Positions 1-11,200 of a DNA stretch of 64,000 nt are shown here, one piece after another. The stretch spans positions 16,588,815 through 16,652,814 of the forward strand of contig OY829330.1 of assembly GCA_963691655.1 (NCBI GenBank), given 5' to 3'. The DNA comes from Toxonevra muliebris. Taxonomy: Eukaryota > Arthropoda > Insecta > Diptera > Pallopteridae. The translations under genes and the position numbers were made by a program. The notes under the pieces were generated by a model. That model was not told where the DNA came from, did not search any database, and worked only from the letters and a program-made list of their open reading frames with translations. Positions within the stretch are counted from its first letter, which is position 1, and each line of letters starts with the position of its first letter.

Positions 1-189
1 CAATCAAGTGCAATTGTGCGTGCACCCCCTCTTGCATCTCCCGCTACTCGCATCATATATCGAAGTCTGGAGACGTCTCACTTCAGGGATCAGCGCGTTA
101 GGAATTTTTTGGGCGATGTGGTTCAGACGTTGAGGCGACTACAGGACGCCATCGATGTTGCACCCGTGCAAGGGGGCCGGGATGTCTAA
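1..189 (+). pseudogene. 3' end of an unidentified ORF, open at the window edge
   Basis: Frame 1 is open from base 1 to a TAA at 187-189 (62 codons). The product is Arg/Leu-rich with no motif I recognise. The following ~240 bases are T-rich and noncoding with an AATAAA-like stretch near 411-416. This looks like the 3' end of a retrotransposon or gene whose body lies left of the window. It could equally be a chance open frame. I assign no function. Confidence 0.3.
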
Positions 190-535
190 GACGTCTATTC
201 TATCTCTTTTCTATCTCTTCTGTAGTTTGGTAGCCTTTCCAACACTATTTTTTATCTATTTCTATTCTCTTCGTTTTTCTCTTCCTATTCAATTCTACCT
301 TTCTAGTTCTATCCTTTTCTTCTCTCTATTGTTATTCTTATGAATATTCTCTACCGTGCCGATTGCGATCTCCACAATTTGCATATTCCAAATTTTCTAT
401 TTTCTAAATTCAATAAATTCTTTTGTATATATTTATTTATTTATTTATTACAGCTTTTTTTAGCCTAATTCAAATGCAGATGCATTCTTAAATAAGTTAC
501 AAAACATACCTATAACAAAATTCATTATCTTATAT

Positions 536-1760
536 CTAGAGTTTTGCAATAATCATACAATTTTCTTTTAAACATTTTAATCCTTTATAAAACAGACTAC
601 ATTTGTCTGCTTCTGTTTTATACAACGGGAAGCCAAAGTCATTCTTATTTCTAGTGTTAATACTATGTAATTCTCTATTAAATTTTATATTGCAACTCAA
701 ATATTCAGGCAAATATCCAGACTTAATATTATTTATAAGTTTCATTGTGTAATTGTTGCTTAACACTGAGGCAATTGAGGGCAATTACCATGTCTTTTAT
801 GGGTGTATCATATCGTTTGTTTAAAATAAACCTCATAGCCTTATTTTGCATTTTTTGTAATTTATCAGTTTGTGCGTCTTTCATGATAAAAAAGATTGTT
901 GAACAATATATGAAATGCGGCTCAATAATCGATCTGTAAATCATTTTCTTATAATATTTACTGAGAAGTTTTCCTCTTTTTAAGAACCCTATTTTTTCCC
1001 AATTTTACCAATTATATAGTTAATGTGATCATTAAATTTAAGTTTCTTATCTATTTGAAAGCCCAGATACTTTATTTTATCCACCCTCTCAATTTCTACA
1101 TTGTTTATTTTTAGTCTTTCTGTAATAACTAGATTACTTCTCGAAATAATCATAAATTTAGTTTTATCTATATTTAATTTTAATCTGTTTGCACACAACC
1201 ATTTATAAAGGGCGTCTAAATCACTCTGTAAATTGTTACTAATTTCATCCATGTTTTTTCCACTTATCATAATTAAAGCATCGTCTGCAAACAATTTAAT
1301 TGAGCTAAATTTTAGTACAGATACAATATCATTTATGTAGATGTTAAACAAAATAGGAGCCAAAACTGAACCTTGCGGTAGTCCAATTTTAACATCTACT
1401 TCACCAGAAATTGAGGAACCAATAATTGTGCATTGCTTACTATTTTTTAAAAAACTATTAAACCATTTTAATTCAACATTTTCAATGCCAATAATAGCTA
1501 GCTTTTGCAGTAATATATCCTGGTCTACAGTTTCAAAAGCTCTCTTTAAATCAACAAACACAGCTAAAATCGACTTTGTATCTTTTAAATCTTCCTTCCA
1601 ATTTGCTATGACATAATTTAATGATGTTTCACATGAATGGTTCTGTCTAAACCCTGATTGTTGCGTTATTATTATCTTATTACTTTCTAAATATTTCACA
1701 AGATGGTTTTTTACCACCGTCTCAATAATCTTTTCGTCACAAGGCAAAGTATTTATTGGT
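536..1760 (-). pseudogene. LINE ORF2 reverse transcriptase and C-terminal region
   Basis: The longest open part (989-1747, 252 aa) carries RT motifs in order: an F-x-Q-x-H-S-C-E-T-S block, a VDLKRAFETVD palm motif with the first catalytic Asp, LPQGSVLAP, and the catalytic KLFADDAL box, followed by a thumb ending in IKYLGFQID. Frames at 729-944 and 536-784 continue the C-terminus through frameshifts (IIEPHFIYCSTIFF and LQKMQNKAMRFIL are typical of this LINE group). The RT active-site residues survive, but frameshifts on both sides show the copy is dead. Confidence 0.8.
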
Positions 1761-1880
1761 CTTAATTCCTCTGTCTTTAAAGTATTTTTCTACTGGAACA
1801 ATCAATGAAGTTTTCCATATACTTGGTACAATTCCTTTGGTTAGACTTTCATTTATAATTAGGGTATAGAAAAAACTTAA

Positions 1881-2192
1881 TTATGGCATTGAGTCTTTAA
1901 GTACCCCATCCGAAAACAGTTTTTTCCCTCCCTTTTTATTTTTAAACTTGTGCACAATTTCTTCGATATCCTTTATCGTAACTTGGTTAAATGTAAATTT
2001 TACCATTGATTGCTCAGTTGTGTTAATTACTCTATCTACTAGTTCAATATTACTACTAATATCTAATATGCTGTCCACAAAGATTAAAATTTTTTCTAAT
2101 GTAGGTTGTACATTCGTCATACTTATAGTCTGTTTTAAAAACTTCCACATTGTTTTGCTGTCGTGACGGTTACTGTCAATTTTAAATTCCAT
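1881..2192 (-). pseudogene. LINE ORF2 segment between endonuclease and RT
   Basis: This 103-aa minus-strand frame (KTMWKFLKQTISM, then FNQVTIKDIEEIVHKFKNKK) matches the usual linker between the endonuclease and RT fingers, where the 'K-NKK-DG' motif precedes the RT. It sits between the two recognisable domains in the right order and strand. Frameshifts separate it from both. Confidence 0.6.
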
Positions 2193-2373
2193 ATACTTAA
2201 CTTTTTTGATTTTAACTAACTTCTTTTACTGTTTTTTGACGTACTTTTAAGTAAATTTTTTTATAGTATGTTAGATTATGCATAGAATTCAAGATTGCGG
2301 TGTTAAGAAATAAAACTTTGCTCTCTAAATCATTTTTTTTTTTAAATTACTGAAGTCAATTTGGCGTGAGAGG

Positions 2374-3066
2374 TCAATTAGGTCTCATTTTAAATTCGGT
2401 GTTACTTCTGATTTTAAATGTAATAGTTTTATGGTCTGAAATTTGAAATTCATCCAAACTTTCACATATTACGTTGTTCGAGTTAGTAAAAAGTAAGTCA
2501 ATTTTTGTTTTGGATGTTTCAGTAACGCGTATATCGAACTCTATTTTCTGGTGCATCGACTGAGACTTAAGAAGTTCAATTAATCGAATACAATAAGTCG
2601 ATTGAATATTTAAATTAATATTAAAGTCACCAATTAGGACATTACACTCAGATAATTCGCAGGTATTTCCCAATACATTACTCAAATAATTAATAAAGTT
2701 CGCGCCGCTTGAACTGGGTGAATGATACACCACCCCAATTTGACATTTTTTGTTTAATAGCTTTAATTCAATGAAAATACACCAAATGTTTTTGTCGTCC
2801 GATTTGTTGTACTTGACAATATAACTAATAGATTTGTGTACATAAATTAACACACCACCAGTATGTCTACTGTGAGAGTCACATCTTGTGACATTATAAT
2901 TTTTCATAAAAAGTTCTTGATCGGTGATATCAATGGTTGTACATGTTTCGGTACATAATATTAACCCTGGGTTTTGAATTTCAGTGAGTCTTTCCAGTTC
3001 ATTTTTATTAGATATTATACTGCTTATATTAAGATAGATGCAATTTAAGTTTGTGTTTGTTGATTG
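2374..3066 (-). pseudogene. LINE AP-type endonuclease remnant
   Basis: The minus-strand frame is open from a stop near 3069 to 2374, longer than the ATG-started part. It contains N-terminal text on listing earlier texts (ELERLTEIQNPGLILCTET), HTGGVLIYVHKSI, the catalytic GDFNINL block and a terminal SDHKTITF block. These are hallmarks of APE-type LINE endonucleases. It lies upstream of the RT remnant, as expected for ORF2. Confidence 0.75.
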
Positions 3067-3189
3067 CTACTTATTACGTTTATTTTTACTTTGGAGGTAT
3101 CTTTTGTATGCTGGGCATTCCCTACTAAATGGAGAATGATTCACATCGATTTCTAGTAGATTTTTCTGTACTAGTTCAAATAATTAACG

Positions 3190-3465
3190 CATTTAGAAAA
3201 ATTGGAGGTAAAATCTTTTTTATCATGACCTACTGCAGATTTACTACATGCTTTTTTATTTATACATTCATTAGACTTATGATTATATCCTAAACATTTA
3301 AAACTTCGAAAAACATTTTCATGTTCCTATACAATACATGAGTCCCACTCTATGTTAATTCTCTTTTGTTTTATAATATTCTTATCATGATAGTTTTTTA
3401 GGAGACTATGAAAATTAAATCTAGAGGTTAATTTTCAAAGTCTTAAGTTCATGGCAATTTCGTTA
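3190..3465 (-). pseudogene. LINE ORF1 (gag-like) remnant with broken CCHC knuckle
   Basis: Reading through frameshifts on the minus strand gives a gag-like block followed by a zinc knuckle, S-F-K-C-L-G-Y-N-H-K-S-N-E-C. The first knuckle Cys is now Ser. The block directly precedes the endonuclease remnant, the normal ORF1/ORF2 order. It is cut at its 5' side by the inverted repeat beginning near 3473. Confidence 0.55.
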
Positions 3466-3472
3466 TTTGAAG

Positions 3473-3920
3473 TTATATATAAACAGGTTAATGAACAAAT
3501 GTAGTCATCACAACAACAATGTATATAGAGACGAGCAAATCAGACGGCCGTTTCGGAATCCGCCACAATTCCTCATCAGTGATCTTAGTGATAGTTCTAA
3601 ATCTTTCAATATCCTATATAAGCTACTAATACTGTTATGCAGACTAGCTACAATGGGAAAAAAACAACAACATAAGTGTATAGAACGGTAGTGGTAGTTT
3701 CTTTCAATATCTCTATTCAGTGAAGATATTTGGAATCAAATCCGTAATTCTGGGTTATGATTTCAAATATTAGTAGCTTATATAGGATATTGAAAGATTA
3801 AGAACTATCACTAAGATCACTGATGAGGAACTGTGGCGGATTCCGAAACGGCCGTCTGATTTGCCCGTCTCTATATACATTGTTGTTGTGATGACTACAT
3901 CTGTTCATTAATATTCTTAT
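3473..3920. repeat. Long inverted repeat, ~150-bp arms, ~140-bp loop
   Basis: The left arm (about 3473-3630) and right arm (about 3769-3920) are reverse complements with only a handful of mismatches over ~145 bp. Both contain the landmark CGGATTCCGAAACGGCCGTC or its complement. The loop (3631-3768) shows nothing recognisable. A transcript would form a long near-perfect hairpin. It may be a fold-back element or an inverted duplication. Confidence 0.85.
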
Positions 3921-4105
3921 ATGTTAATAAATCTGTCTCAATTAGAGCATTATAACATTCATTTCTTTTGTTTACATTTTCAAACATTTTTATATTTAAA
4001 ACCAAAAATATATAGTTGAAGAAATATAATTAATCGCTGAATTATACAAAGTTGTTGGTTATCATTTACCTTCCCCGTTCGCATTTCAAAATTTCGCTTC
4101 CCAAA

Positions 4106-5064
4106 ATGACTCGAAATTAGTATTCTGCACAATTTAGAGAAAACATTCTAAGTGGATTTAATAAAGCTAAATCAGTGATATGCACTGTAAAAAAATCGCT
4201 ATTGTGTTAATTCCCGAGCTATAAGCCGTTTTCGCGCTTCCCATTTTTTATATGGTAATTAAGGAGGTGGCAGACAACCAAACGTGAGGATCAGGCCATC
4301 TTTCGGATTATAAAGAAAGATCATTTTATATCTTGGAAATAAATTGCGTTTAAACATTTGATATAAGTTTAACCAACGACGAGCTGTGGAGGGTAGCTTA
4401 GCAACATACCGAAGCGTGAAAATGCCATTTATTTCTCTAAAGAATTAACAGGCAAGGCTCGAATTTATAACCGCGAACTTTAATTGGACTACTGCCAAAT
4501 GAAGGATCGTGGCTTTTACTGATGAATCTATATTTAACATGAAAGATTGCGACGGATTGAAGCTAGTGTGCAGACCAAAAGGGCAACGATTAAATCCGCG
4601 TTATTTTAAAATCACCGTATGATACGAACGAGGCAACGTAATGGTCTGGTGATTTTTTTCGGTCATGGAATCGGTTCAATTCATAAAATAAGAGATATGA
4701 TGAACCGTTTGATGTACAAAGATATTCCCCAGAATGTTATGTTACCTTATACGGAAGAAAATCTGCTGTTAACGAATCTGCACGATGACGATCCCAGTAC
4801 GGTGTGTAAAAGAGTGGTTTGTTGCCAATAAGATCGGGATTTGATAGAGGACCACCCATTCACCCAATCTTAATCTCAAAAAATATATAGGAAATCGTAG
4901 ATCGGAAATTTCGGCGCATAAAGGATAAAAACAAGGATTCCATTTTCTACCAATCGGAGATTGCATGGAGGAAGATTTCAGCAGACGTTTTGAGCAATTT
5001 TATTGAGTTCTTGCCACGAAAATGTGCAACATTTCTGAAAAATATTGGATACGCTACAAAATAG
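4106..5064 (+). pseudogene. Tc1-like transposase pseudogene
   Basis: An N-terminal helix-turn-helix remnant begins at ATG 4106 (SAQFRENILSGFNKAKS). A second DNA-binding block (REDQAIFRI, 4280-4330) and the catalytic core follow: FTDESIFN holds the first Asp (near 4520), then GNVMVW, RLMYKDIPQNVMLPY, and the DDDPSTV remnant of the usual DNDPKHT with the second Asp (near 4790). The end matches the family's K-N-x-GYATK terminus. Many stops and frameshifts break it. The right end near 5307-5321 (GTCCGACACTGTA) looks like a Tc1 terminus; I could not place the left terminus. Confidence 0.75.
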
Positions 5065-5321
5065 TGGAGAAATCGAACTTTTCTATTAATATATTCCATA
5101 TGTGCTTTAGTTTTGTCGCGCCAGTTTTATGCATTTTGTTACTTTTGAGTTAATATTTTTATTTTATTTAAAAAATAATATTATATTTTTTATATTTTAT
5201 TACAACTAGTGTATATTCTTACCACATTCATAAAAAAATTTCAGTCCAAGCATGTTTTACAACATTATTGAACAAAATGTAAACAGGGAAGAATCCGTGC
5301 TATAGTTTTGTCCGACACTGT

Positions 5322-6732
5322 ATGTTGGTTTCGCTGCGGCCAAATATATTCAGAATAATAGTGTGCATGAAAATTTCAAGTGGTTCATCATTTTCTAGAC
5401 CAGAACGAATTTTGAGAAAAATTTCGAGGTTTCGAGAATATTTTATTTTTACTCAATCATTGATAACATTGTCATTTTTGATCCGATTGCTATCATTTTA
5501 TGCTTAAAACTTTTGTAATGTTTATATCTTTAGAATAAAAAAAAAATTAAATTACAGATTTTGTGATTACTTTTTGTGAGAAAGAAAACTTAGCCCACGA
5601 CTTGGGTGAAAATTTCTCAAAAATCACACCAAAATTTAACTTTCAGCATCTATAGCTCAGTCATTTATAATCCGATTTTAACAAACTTGACAGGATTAGA
5701 CGCCTAATTTAATTATATATATATAACTTGGATCGGTCGAAACTATAGTTAATGAGATATTAGCCTGTAAGTGAAACTGTAACCTGAAAAACCGTTATTT
5801 TATCATATCTCGAAAACTTACCCAATTAATGTGATTTTTGTGTTCAGCGACCACGAATTTATTTAGAAAATTTGGTTCATATTATATTTTCACTGTATTC
5901 CAGTGTAACAGGCAAAGCAGCTTTTTCGCAGCTCTTCGTGCATCCACATCATTTTATCTTATTTTCTTTCTTAGCTTTTTCTACTTTATCTCTCTCAACT
6001 CTGAAGCGATTTCTGGTGCAGTTTATTTTTAGATTTTTTAAACTTATATGCACCATGTCTCCGTGCTCACGTTCATTTGTTTTTCTTGGAGGTCCACTGC
6101 CAGATAGGCCTGTCAGACTTCCGGTTTCCAAAAATTTCTTCCAGAATCTTCCCACTGATGATTCGTGACAGCCTATTCTTTTCTATAAAAATACATTTCC
6201 GAAGTTTTGCCGGTTATATCCAATAATTTTAGTTTTTTGCTTTTTTGTTAATAACATAACTTATTTTTTAATATTTACTTAACCTTCAAATATTTTAAGA
6301 CCGAACTGTACTGATCGATATAAAACTCTTATGTAAATCAGAACTTGAGTTAATCAGTCATAAACAAACTCCAAAAAAAGGAGTAAATGCGAAAATATAA
6401 CGTAGTAAAGGAAAATCTACGAAAAAATTTGAGGTCGGTTTATTTTTTGAGCACGAGTGTATAACAATTAGAGCAAAAGTATAACAATTAAACAAAACAG
6501 TGGCGTTCTTGAACACAGACTAAATATTGCCTTATGGCGTTTGTGGTTGCATTCACTGTCGACACTGAGATTGGTGACACAATATTTTCGTCTAAATCTC
6601 AGGACTCTTCGTACTTTGTACAGGTCTGAACTAGGGCATCCTTTTCAACAGGTGAACCCAGAGACATATTCGACGCTTTTAGACCAGAAGGGCGTTGTTG
6701 TTCATGGCTAAACGGCGGTTCTGGCATTGTCT
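5322..6732. other. AT-rich stretch without a supported gene
   Basis: Short frames at 5838-6168 are low-complexity and I do not support them. About 6420-6460 resembles a Tc1-type terminus, but I found no partner. A 70-codon ATG-less frame before 6714 has no recognisable motif. Confidence 0.5.
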
Positions 6733-7685
6733 ATGGGAGTTGATTGTAAGCGTATTTTCACTGATGGCTCCAGAACAGAATTCGGTTCGGGTTCTAGAGT
6801 CTTCATTGAAAATTATGGAGTGCAACTGCACTTCTCCCTTGGGTTGTATGCTTCTGTTTTTCAAGCAGAAATTTTTGCAATCATCAAGGCAATGGACCAT
6901 ATTATTGATAATGGTTGGAGAGAAAGGAGTATCTGTGTATTTAGTGACAGTCAGGCTGCACTTTAATCCTTGCTTAATCCTCTAACCACATCTAACTTGG
7001 TTATGCATTGTAAATCCAGGCTTGATTGTGTTGGAAAGCACAATAGTCTGCTGTTGATATGGGTTCCTGGACACTCAGGAAATGAATCGGCTGACCTTCT
7101 GGCCAGAAAAGGTTCGGAAACTGGTTTCCTGGGCCCAGAATCTGTACTCTCTTTGTCGTCTACATCCATCAAGACCACCATTAATGAGTGGGTCGACCTG
7201 ACCCACAACCGTTAATGGGAGGACCTGAGGGGCTTTAGACAGACAAAGACCATGTTACCTGCTATCTCGAAGCGTCTAACAGACTTTCTGTTATCACTTA
7301 ACAGAAAGAGCTGTAGGCAGCTGGTGTGATTATATACAGATCATTTCTCTTGGGCCAAACATATGCATATGATTGGCCTGGGAGCTAGTGCCTTCTGTGC
7401 TTCCTTTGGTTTGGAGGAAGAATGTGAAGAGACGGCGGATCACTTTCTTAGTGTCTGCCCCGCTTTCTGCCAGATCAGAGTAAACATATTTGGTACTGGA
7501 GTGTTGGGAGACGAACACCTGAGCTCTCTAACACCGCAAGATCTACTAAGAATTATTAATAAATCTGGTAGATTTAAAGAATAGAAAAAGAGAACACAGG
7601 ATATAGTACAATGGACGTAAAACTTGTCTGAGTGCTGTATTCTTGAATACTTCTTTTGGCTGTTCCAACAAAAAAAAAAAAAAAA
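6733..7685 (+). mobile_element. LINE copy A (LOA-like, RNase H end), 5'-truncated
   Basis: The copy starts abruptly at 6733, where identity with copy B (22585-24127) begins, and ends in poly(A) at 7672-7685. The frame encodes an RNase H domain: FTDGSRTEFGSG with the first Asp, QAEIFAIIKAMDH with the Glu, VFSDSQAAL with the second Asp, and WVPGHSGNESADLLAR with the last motif. A C-terminal zinc-finger-like block (CASFGLEEECEETADHFLSVC) follows. A TAA stop at 6964-6966 interrupts RNase H and is shared with copy B. A second stop lies near 7213. Confidence 0.8.
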
Positions 7686-8060
7686 TGGGTGAAACGATAG
7701 TTCTGGCACTGTTGGTGAACTTATATAATAGCTTATAAAGAGTAACTACGATTTCGGAGCAGTTGATGCAGTTATACTTGTTCGTGAAGTCTTTTATATT
7801 CCGTGGACATAACTTATATTTTAGATTTATCGGTACCGAAATGGCAAATATTGCTCCATTAACATCAAGAATTTCTAATAGCTCGCAAGCACAATATAAC
7901 TTCAAAATATCAAAAACTGCCAGCATTGGGATCTTCAAGGCTCATCTTTGGGAAGTTATTGATAACGCAAACTAATACTGAGATGAATTGAATTATCTGT
8001 ATCTTCATAGTGGACATTAACCTCTGATACCAGAAACGATGAAAGCATCCATAAACTTAA
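7686..8060 (+). other. Unassigned stretch before the TAA array
   Basis: A 70-aa frame (7763-7975) has no motif I know. The first ~20 bases after the poly(A) resemble the 5' end of Dong-B (see findings). The stretch runs into a TAA array at 8060-8074 and could be the 3' part of an element with a TAA tail. Confidence 0.3.
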
Positions 8061-8164
8061 TAATAATAATAATAGTTACACCTCCCTCGCAGTTTGGTTT
8101 ACATTATTATTATTATTATTATAGAGGACCCTGTCGAGATGGAAAAACTCTATAATAATAATAA
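8060..8164. repeat. TAA-microsatellite landing pad with two tiny Dong fragments
   Basis: The order is (TAA)n at 8060-8074; a 27-bp inverted copy of Dong-A's 5' terminus (8075-8101); (TTA)n at 8102-8123; a ~36-bp direct copy of Dong-A's 3' terminus (GGACCCTGTCGAGATGG, 8126-8152); and (TAA)n abutting full Dong-A. As a result 8075-8124 and 8150-8193 are reverse complements and form a ~45-bp-stem hairpin. Confidence 0.85.
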
Positions 8165-8229
8165 TGTAAACCAAACTGCGAGGGAGGTGTAACTACCCAC
8201 GTGCGTGGCAAGCATGCAACCCCTAGCCA

Positions 8230-8261
8230 ACCTCATGAAGGGCTAACTACCCACATGAGTG
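8230..8261 (+). promoter_or_regulatory. Hairpin containing the Dong-A start codon
   Basis: CTCATG (8232-8237) pairs with CATGAG (8254-8259), with an inner GGG/CCC pair around CTAACTA. The ATG at 8255 lies in the 3' arm. Dong-B has a same-length counterpart at 12379-12410, in which one outer T-A pair is replaced by C-G and the GGGCTAACT core is unchanged. This suggests a conserved RNA structure around translation start. Confidence 0.45.
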
Positions 8262-11200
8262 AAAAAATAGTTCCAAACGCAGCAAGAGAAGCCTCGGACG
8301 AGCGCCGTCACGGTCGAGTACGGCGCGGGAATACACAGCTCGACCAAGATGCCGAAACCGCTAATACAAACCAATCTACCGAACGTGTTTTGCTAGGACA
8401 ACCTGCAACCACTAAGGCTGGAAAACCCAGGCAACGCATGACATGGGCAACCGAAATGAATACCGAGGTTATGCGTTGCTACTACAAAGCAACAAAACTT
8501 GAGACAGTTAGAATAGGATACAGGGAAGAATTATATAACCTATTTATACAAGCTTATCCACAGTTAAAAGACATCGTTACTACACAGAGGCTAATGGATC
8601 AAAAAAGGACTATACTAATAAACAAACGCCTATCAGAAATTGAAATTGAGAACATAAAACAATCAATAGCATCATCTCTCGATACACGATCGTCACAGAC
8701 CCACAGTACAACAGTGGAACAACAAGATATTCTAAGAGATACAACAGATCAAAACAATAACACAGCCACTACACCAACACTAAACAATAACATTCTGATA
8801 ACACCAATCCAAAATCAAACCAATACCAGCACTAATGAAATAATAGATGTAATAGGAAACAAACTACTTGAAAACACCATAAAATGGAAAAACACAGACC
8901 CAACATTAAGAATTCCACTCCTGAAACTAATTTTTAAAGAAGGTACAACCACAAATATAAACAGTCTGAATGAATACATAAACACGCACCAGTCGTACAT
9001 GGAAGAAATCAGAAACCTCGAAGACTATCAAACAATAATATATGCAGCTGCTACGACAATAATAGAATTAAATAAACAAAAAATACAAAAAAGAAACGTC
9101 ACGACCAATAGCACTTATACCCCGAAATGGCAAACTCGTTTAAATAACAAAATACTAAAATTAAGAAAAGACATTGGAAGAATAACACAATACAATAGAG
9201 GTAACCCAAGTAAAAAACTAGTTAAATACATCAAACAAATAGCTAAAGAAAATGAAACCATAACCGAAACCCTAGACACCCTACAGCAAAAACTTAAAGT
9301 CTATTCATACAGAATACGCCGGTATATAGAATCATATAAAAGAAAACAACAAAACAATAAGTTTAAAAATAGTGAAAAAACTTTTTATAAATCATTAGCA
9401 GAAAAACAAATAGATATAAGACCCCCAACAAAACAACAAATACAAACATACTGGCAAGAAATATGGGGACATCCCACAAAACATAATAGCAACAGTACAT
9501 GGATTAAAGAAGAAGAAACTCTATACAACACCTTGCCAATACAAGAAAATTTCACAATAGCACAATCAGAACTCACAATAGCCATCAAAAACACTAATAA
9601 TTGGAAATATCCTGGAATAGACCACATACACAACTTTTGGTACAAAACATTCAACTCAACCCACAATAAACTACTACTACTGATAAACGACACCCTAAAG
9701 AACTCAGCGACGTTACCATCCTTCCTAACCCAAGGAATAACATTCATCAAACCAAAGAATTGCAATACCAATAACCCGGCAAACTATAGGCCAATAACGT
9801 GCCTACCCACACTTTACAAAATAATAACTTCACTAATCTCACAAAAAATTTATACACATCTCTTAGATAATAATATACTTACAAATGAGCAAAAAGGATG
9901 CAGAAAATATAGCCAAGGATGTAAAAAACAATTAATAATCGACCAAACAATCACACAGCAAGCAATAAAGGAACAACGAAGTCTCCACACATGCTACATA
10001 GACTATAAAAAGGCATTCGATAAGATACCACACAGTTGGCTTATACATGTCCTAAACATATACAAAATTCACCCAAAATACATCGATTTTCTAAAAAATA
10101 ACATGAAAAACTGGAGAACAAATATACACTTACAAACTAAATCAGAATACATAACTACAGACCCAATAAAAATAGAAACCGGTATATTCCAAGGAGACTC
10201 TCTAAGTGCACTTTGGTTCTGTATATGCCTGAACCCCCTATCTAACTCACTTAACAAAACACAATACGGATTCAATATCAAAAAACACAAACAAAATGAA
10301 CACCGAATAAATCACCTGCTATATATGGACGACATTAAATTATACGCAGCAACACAATCACAATTACAAAGATTAATTAGAATAACAGAAACAATCACAA
10401 TAGACATAAAAATGGAATTTGGTATCGATAAATGCAAAACACAACACATAGAACATGGAAAATGGATAAACAGAGAAGCAACAGAAACCTTAAACAATGA
10501 AATCTTACAAAACATGGAAGAACAGGATCTTTATAAATACTTAGGTTTTCAGCAAAGTATAAAAATAGACCACACAACAATCAAAAATGAACTTAAAGCA
10601 GCATACTTGGAACGACTAACTAAATTAACAAAAACTTACTTAAATTCCAGAAATCTATTTAAAGCCATAAATACATTTGCAATACCACTACTCACATACT
10701 CATTTGGAATAATCAAATGGAGTAACACCGATATTGAAAACATAAAAATAGCCACCAGAACAAAACTGACCAAATACCAAAAACATCATCCACATGCATG
10801 CAAGGAGCGTATCACGATCCCCAGAAAAGAAGGTGGTAGAGGACTGATAGACATCCAAAACCTACACAATAACCAAATAACCAATCTAAGAAACTATTTC
10901 TATACCCAAACAACAACATTACATCAAGCAATAATAAAAGCAGATAATGATTACACCCCACCAAACCTTAATAATCGGAACCTTATAATAAATAATCAAA
11001 CAATAGAGGAAAGTAAAACAATATGGAAACAAAAACAATTACATGGAAAACACCCACACATAGTAGACAACAATAACATAGATAAACAAAATACATACAC
11101 ATGGCTGATAAAAGGTGAACTACAACCGGAAACAGAAGGGTTTATAATAAGTATACAAGATCAAATAATAGCAACAAGAAACTACAGAAAGTACATAATT

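Larger units (their letters stand above)
431..3470 (-). mobile_element. Degenerate LINE (CR1/Jockey-superfamily type), minus strand
   Basis: Read on the minus strand, remnants lie in canonical LINE order: gag-like zinc knuckle (about 3190-3460), AP endonuclease (2374-3066), linker (1881-2192), RT palm and thumb (989-1747), and a C-terminal region (536-944). The 3' end is a TAAA microsatellite tail at 431-452. Frames are broken repeatedly, so it cannot make protein. The TAAA tail and the C-terminal motif resemble two other fragments at 16205-17335 and 26968-27420. The clade call is tentative. Confidence 0.75.

Noticed and set aside
5838..6168. Overlapping frames of 64-98 aa
   Set aside because: Low-complexity, both strands open, no family signature.
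6470..6714. ATG-less 80-codon frame before LINE copy A
   Set aside because: No similarity to LINE sequence and no recognised domain; probably chance.
8201..8254. N-terminal extension of the Dong-A ORF from position 8201
   Set aside because: The codon at 8201 is GTG, Dong-B shows stops in the aligned region, and the conserved ATG is at 8255.
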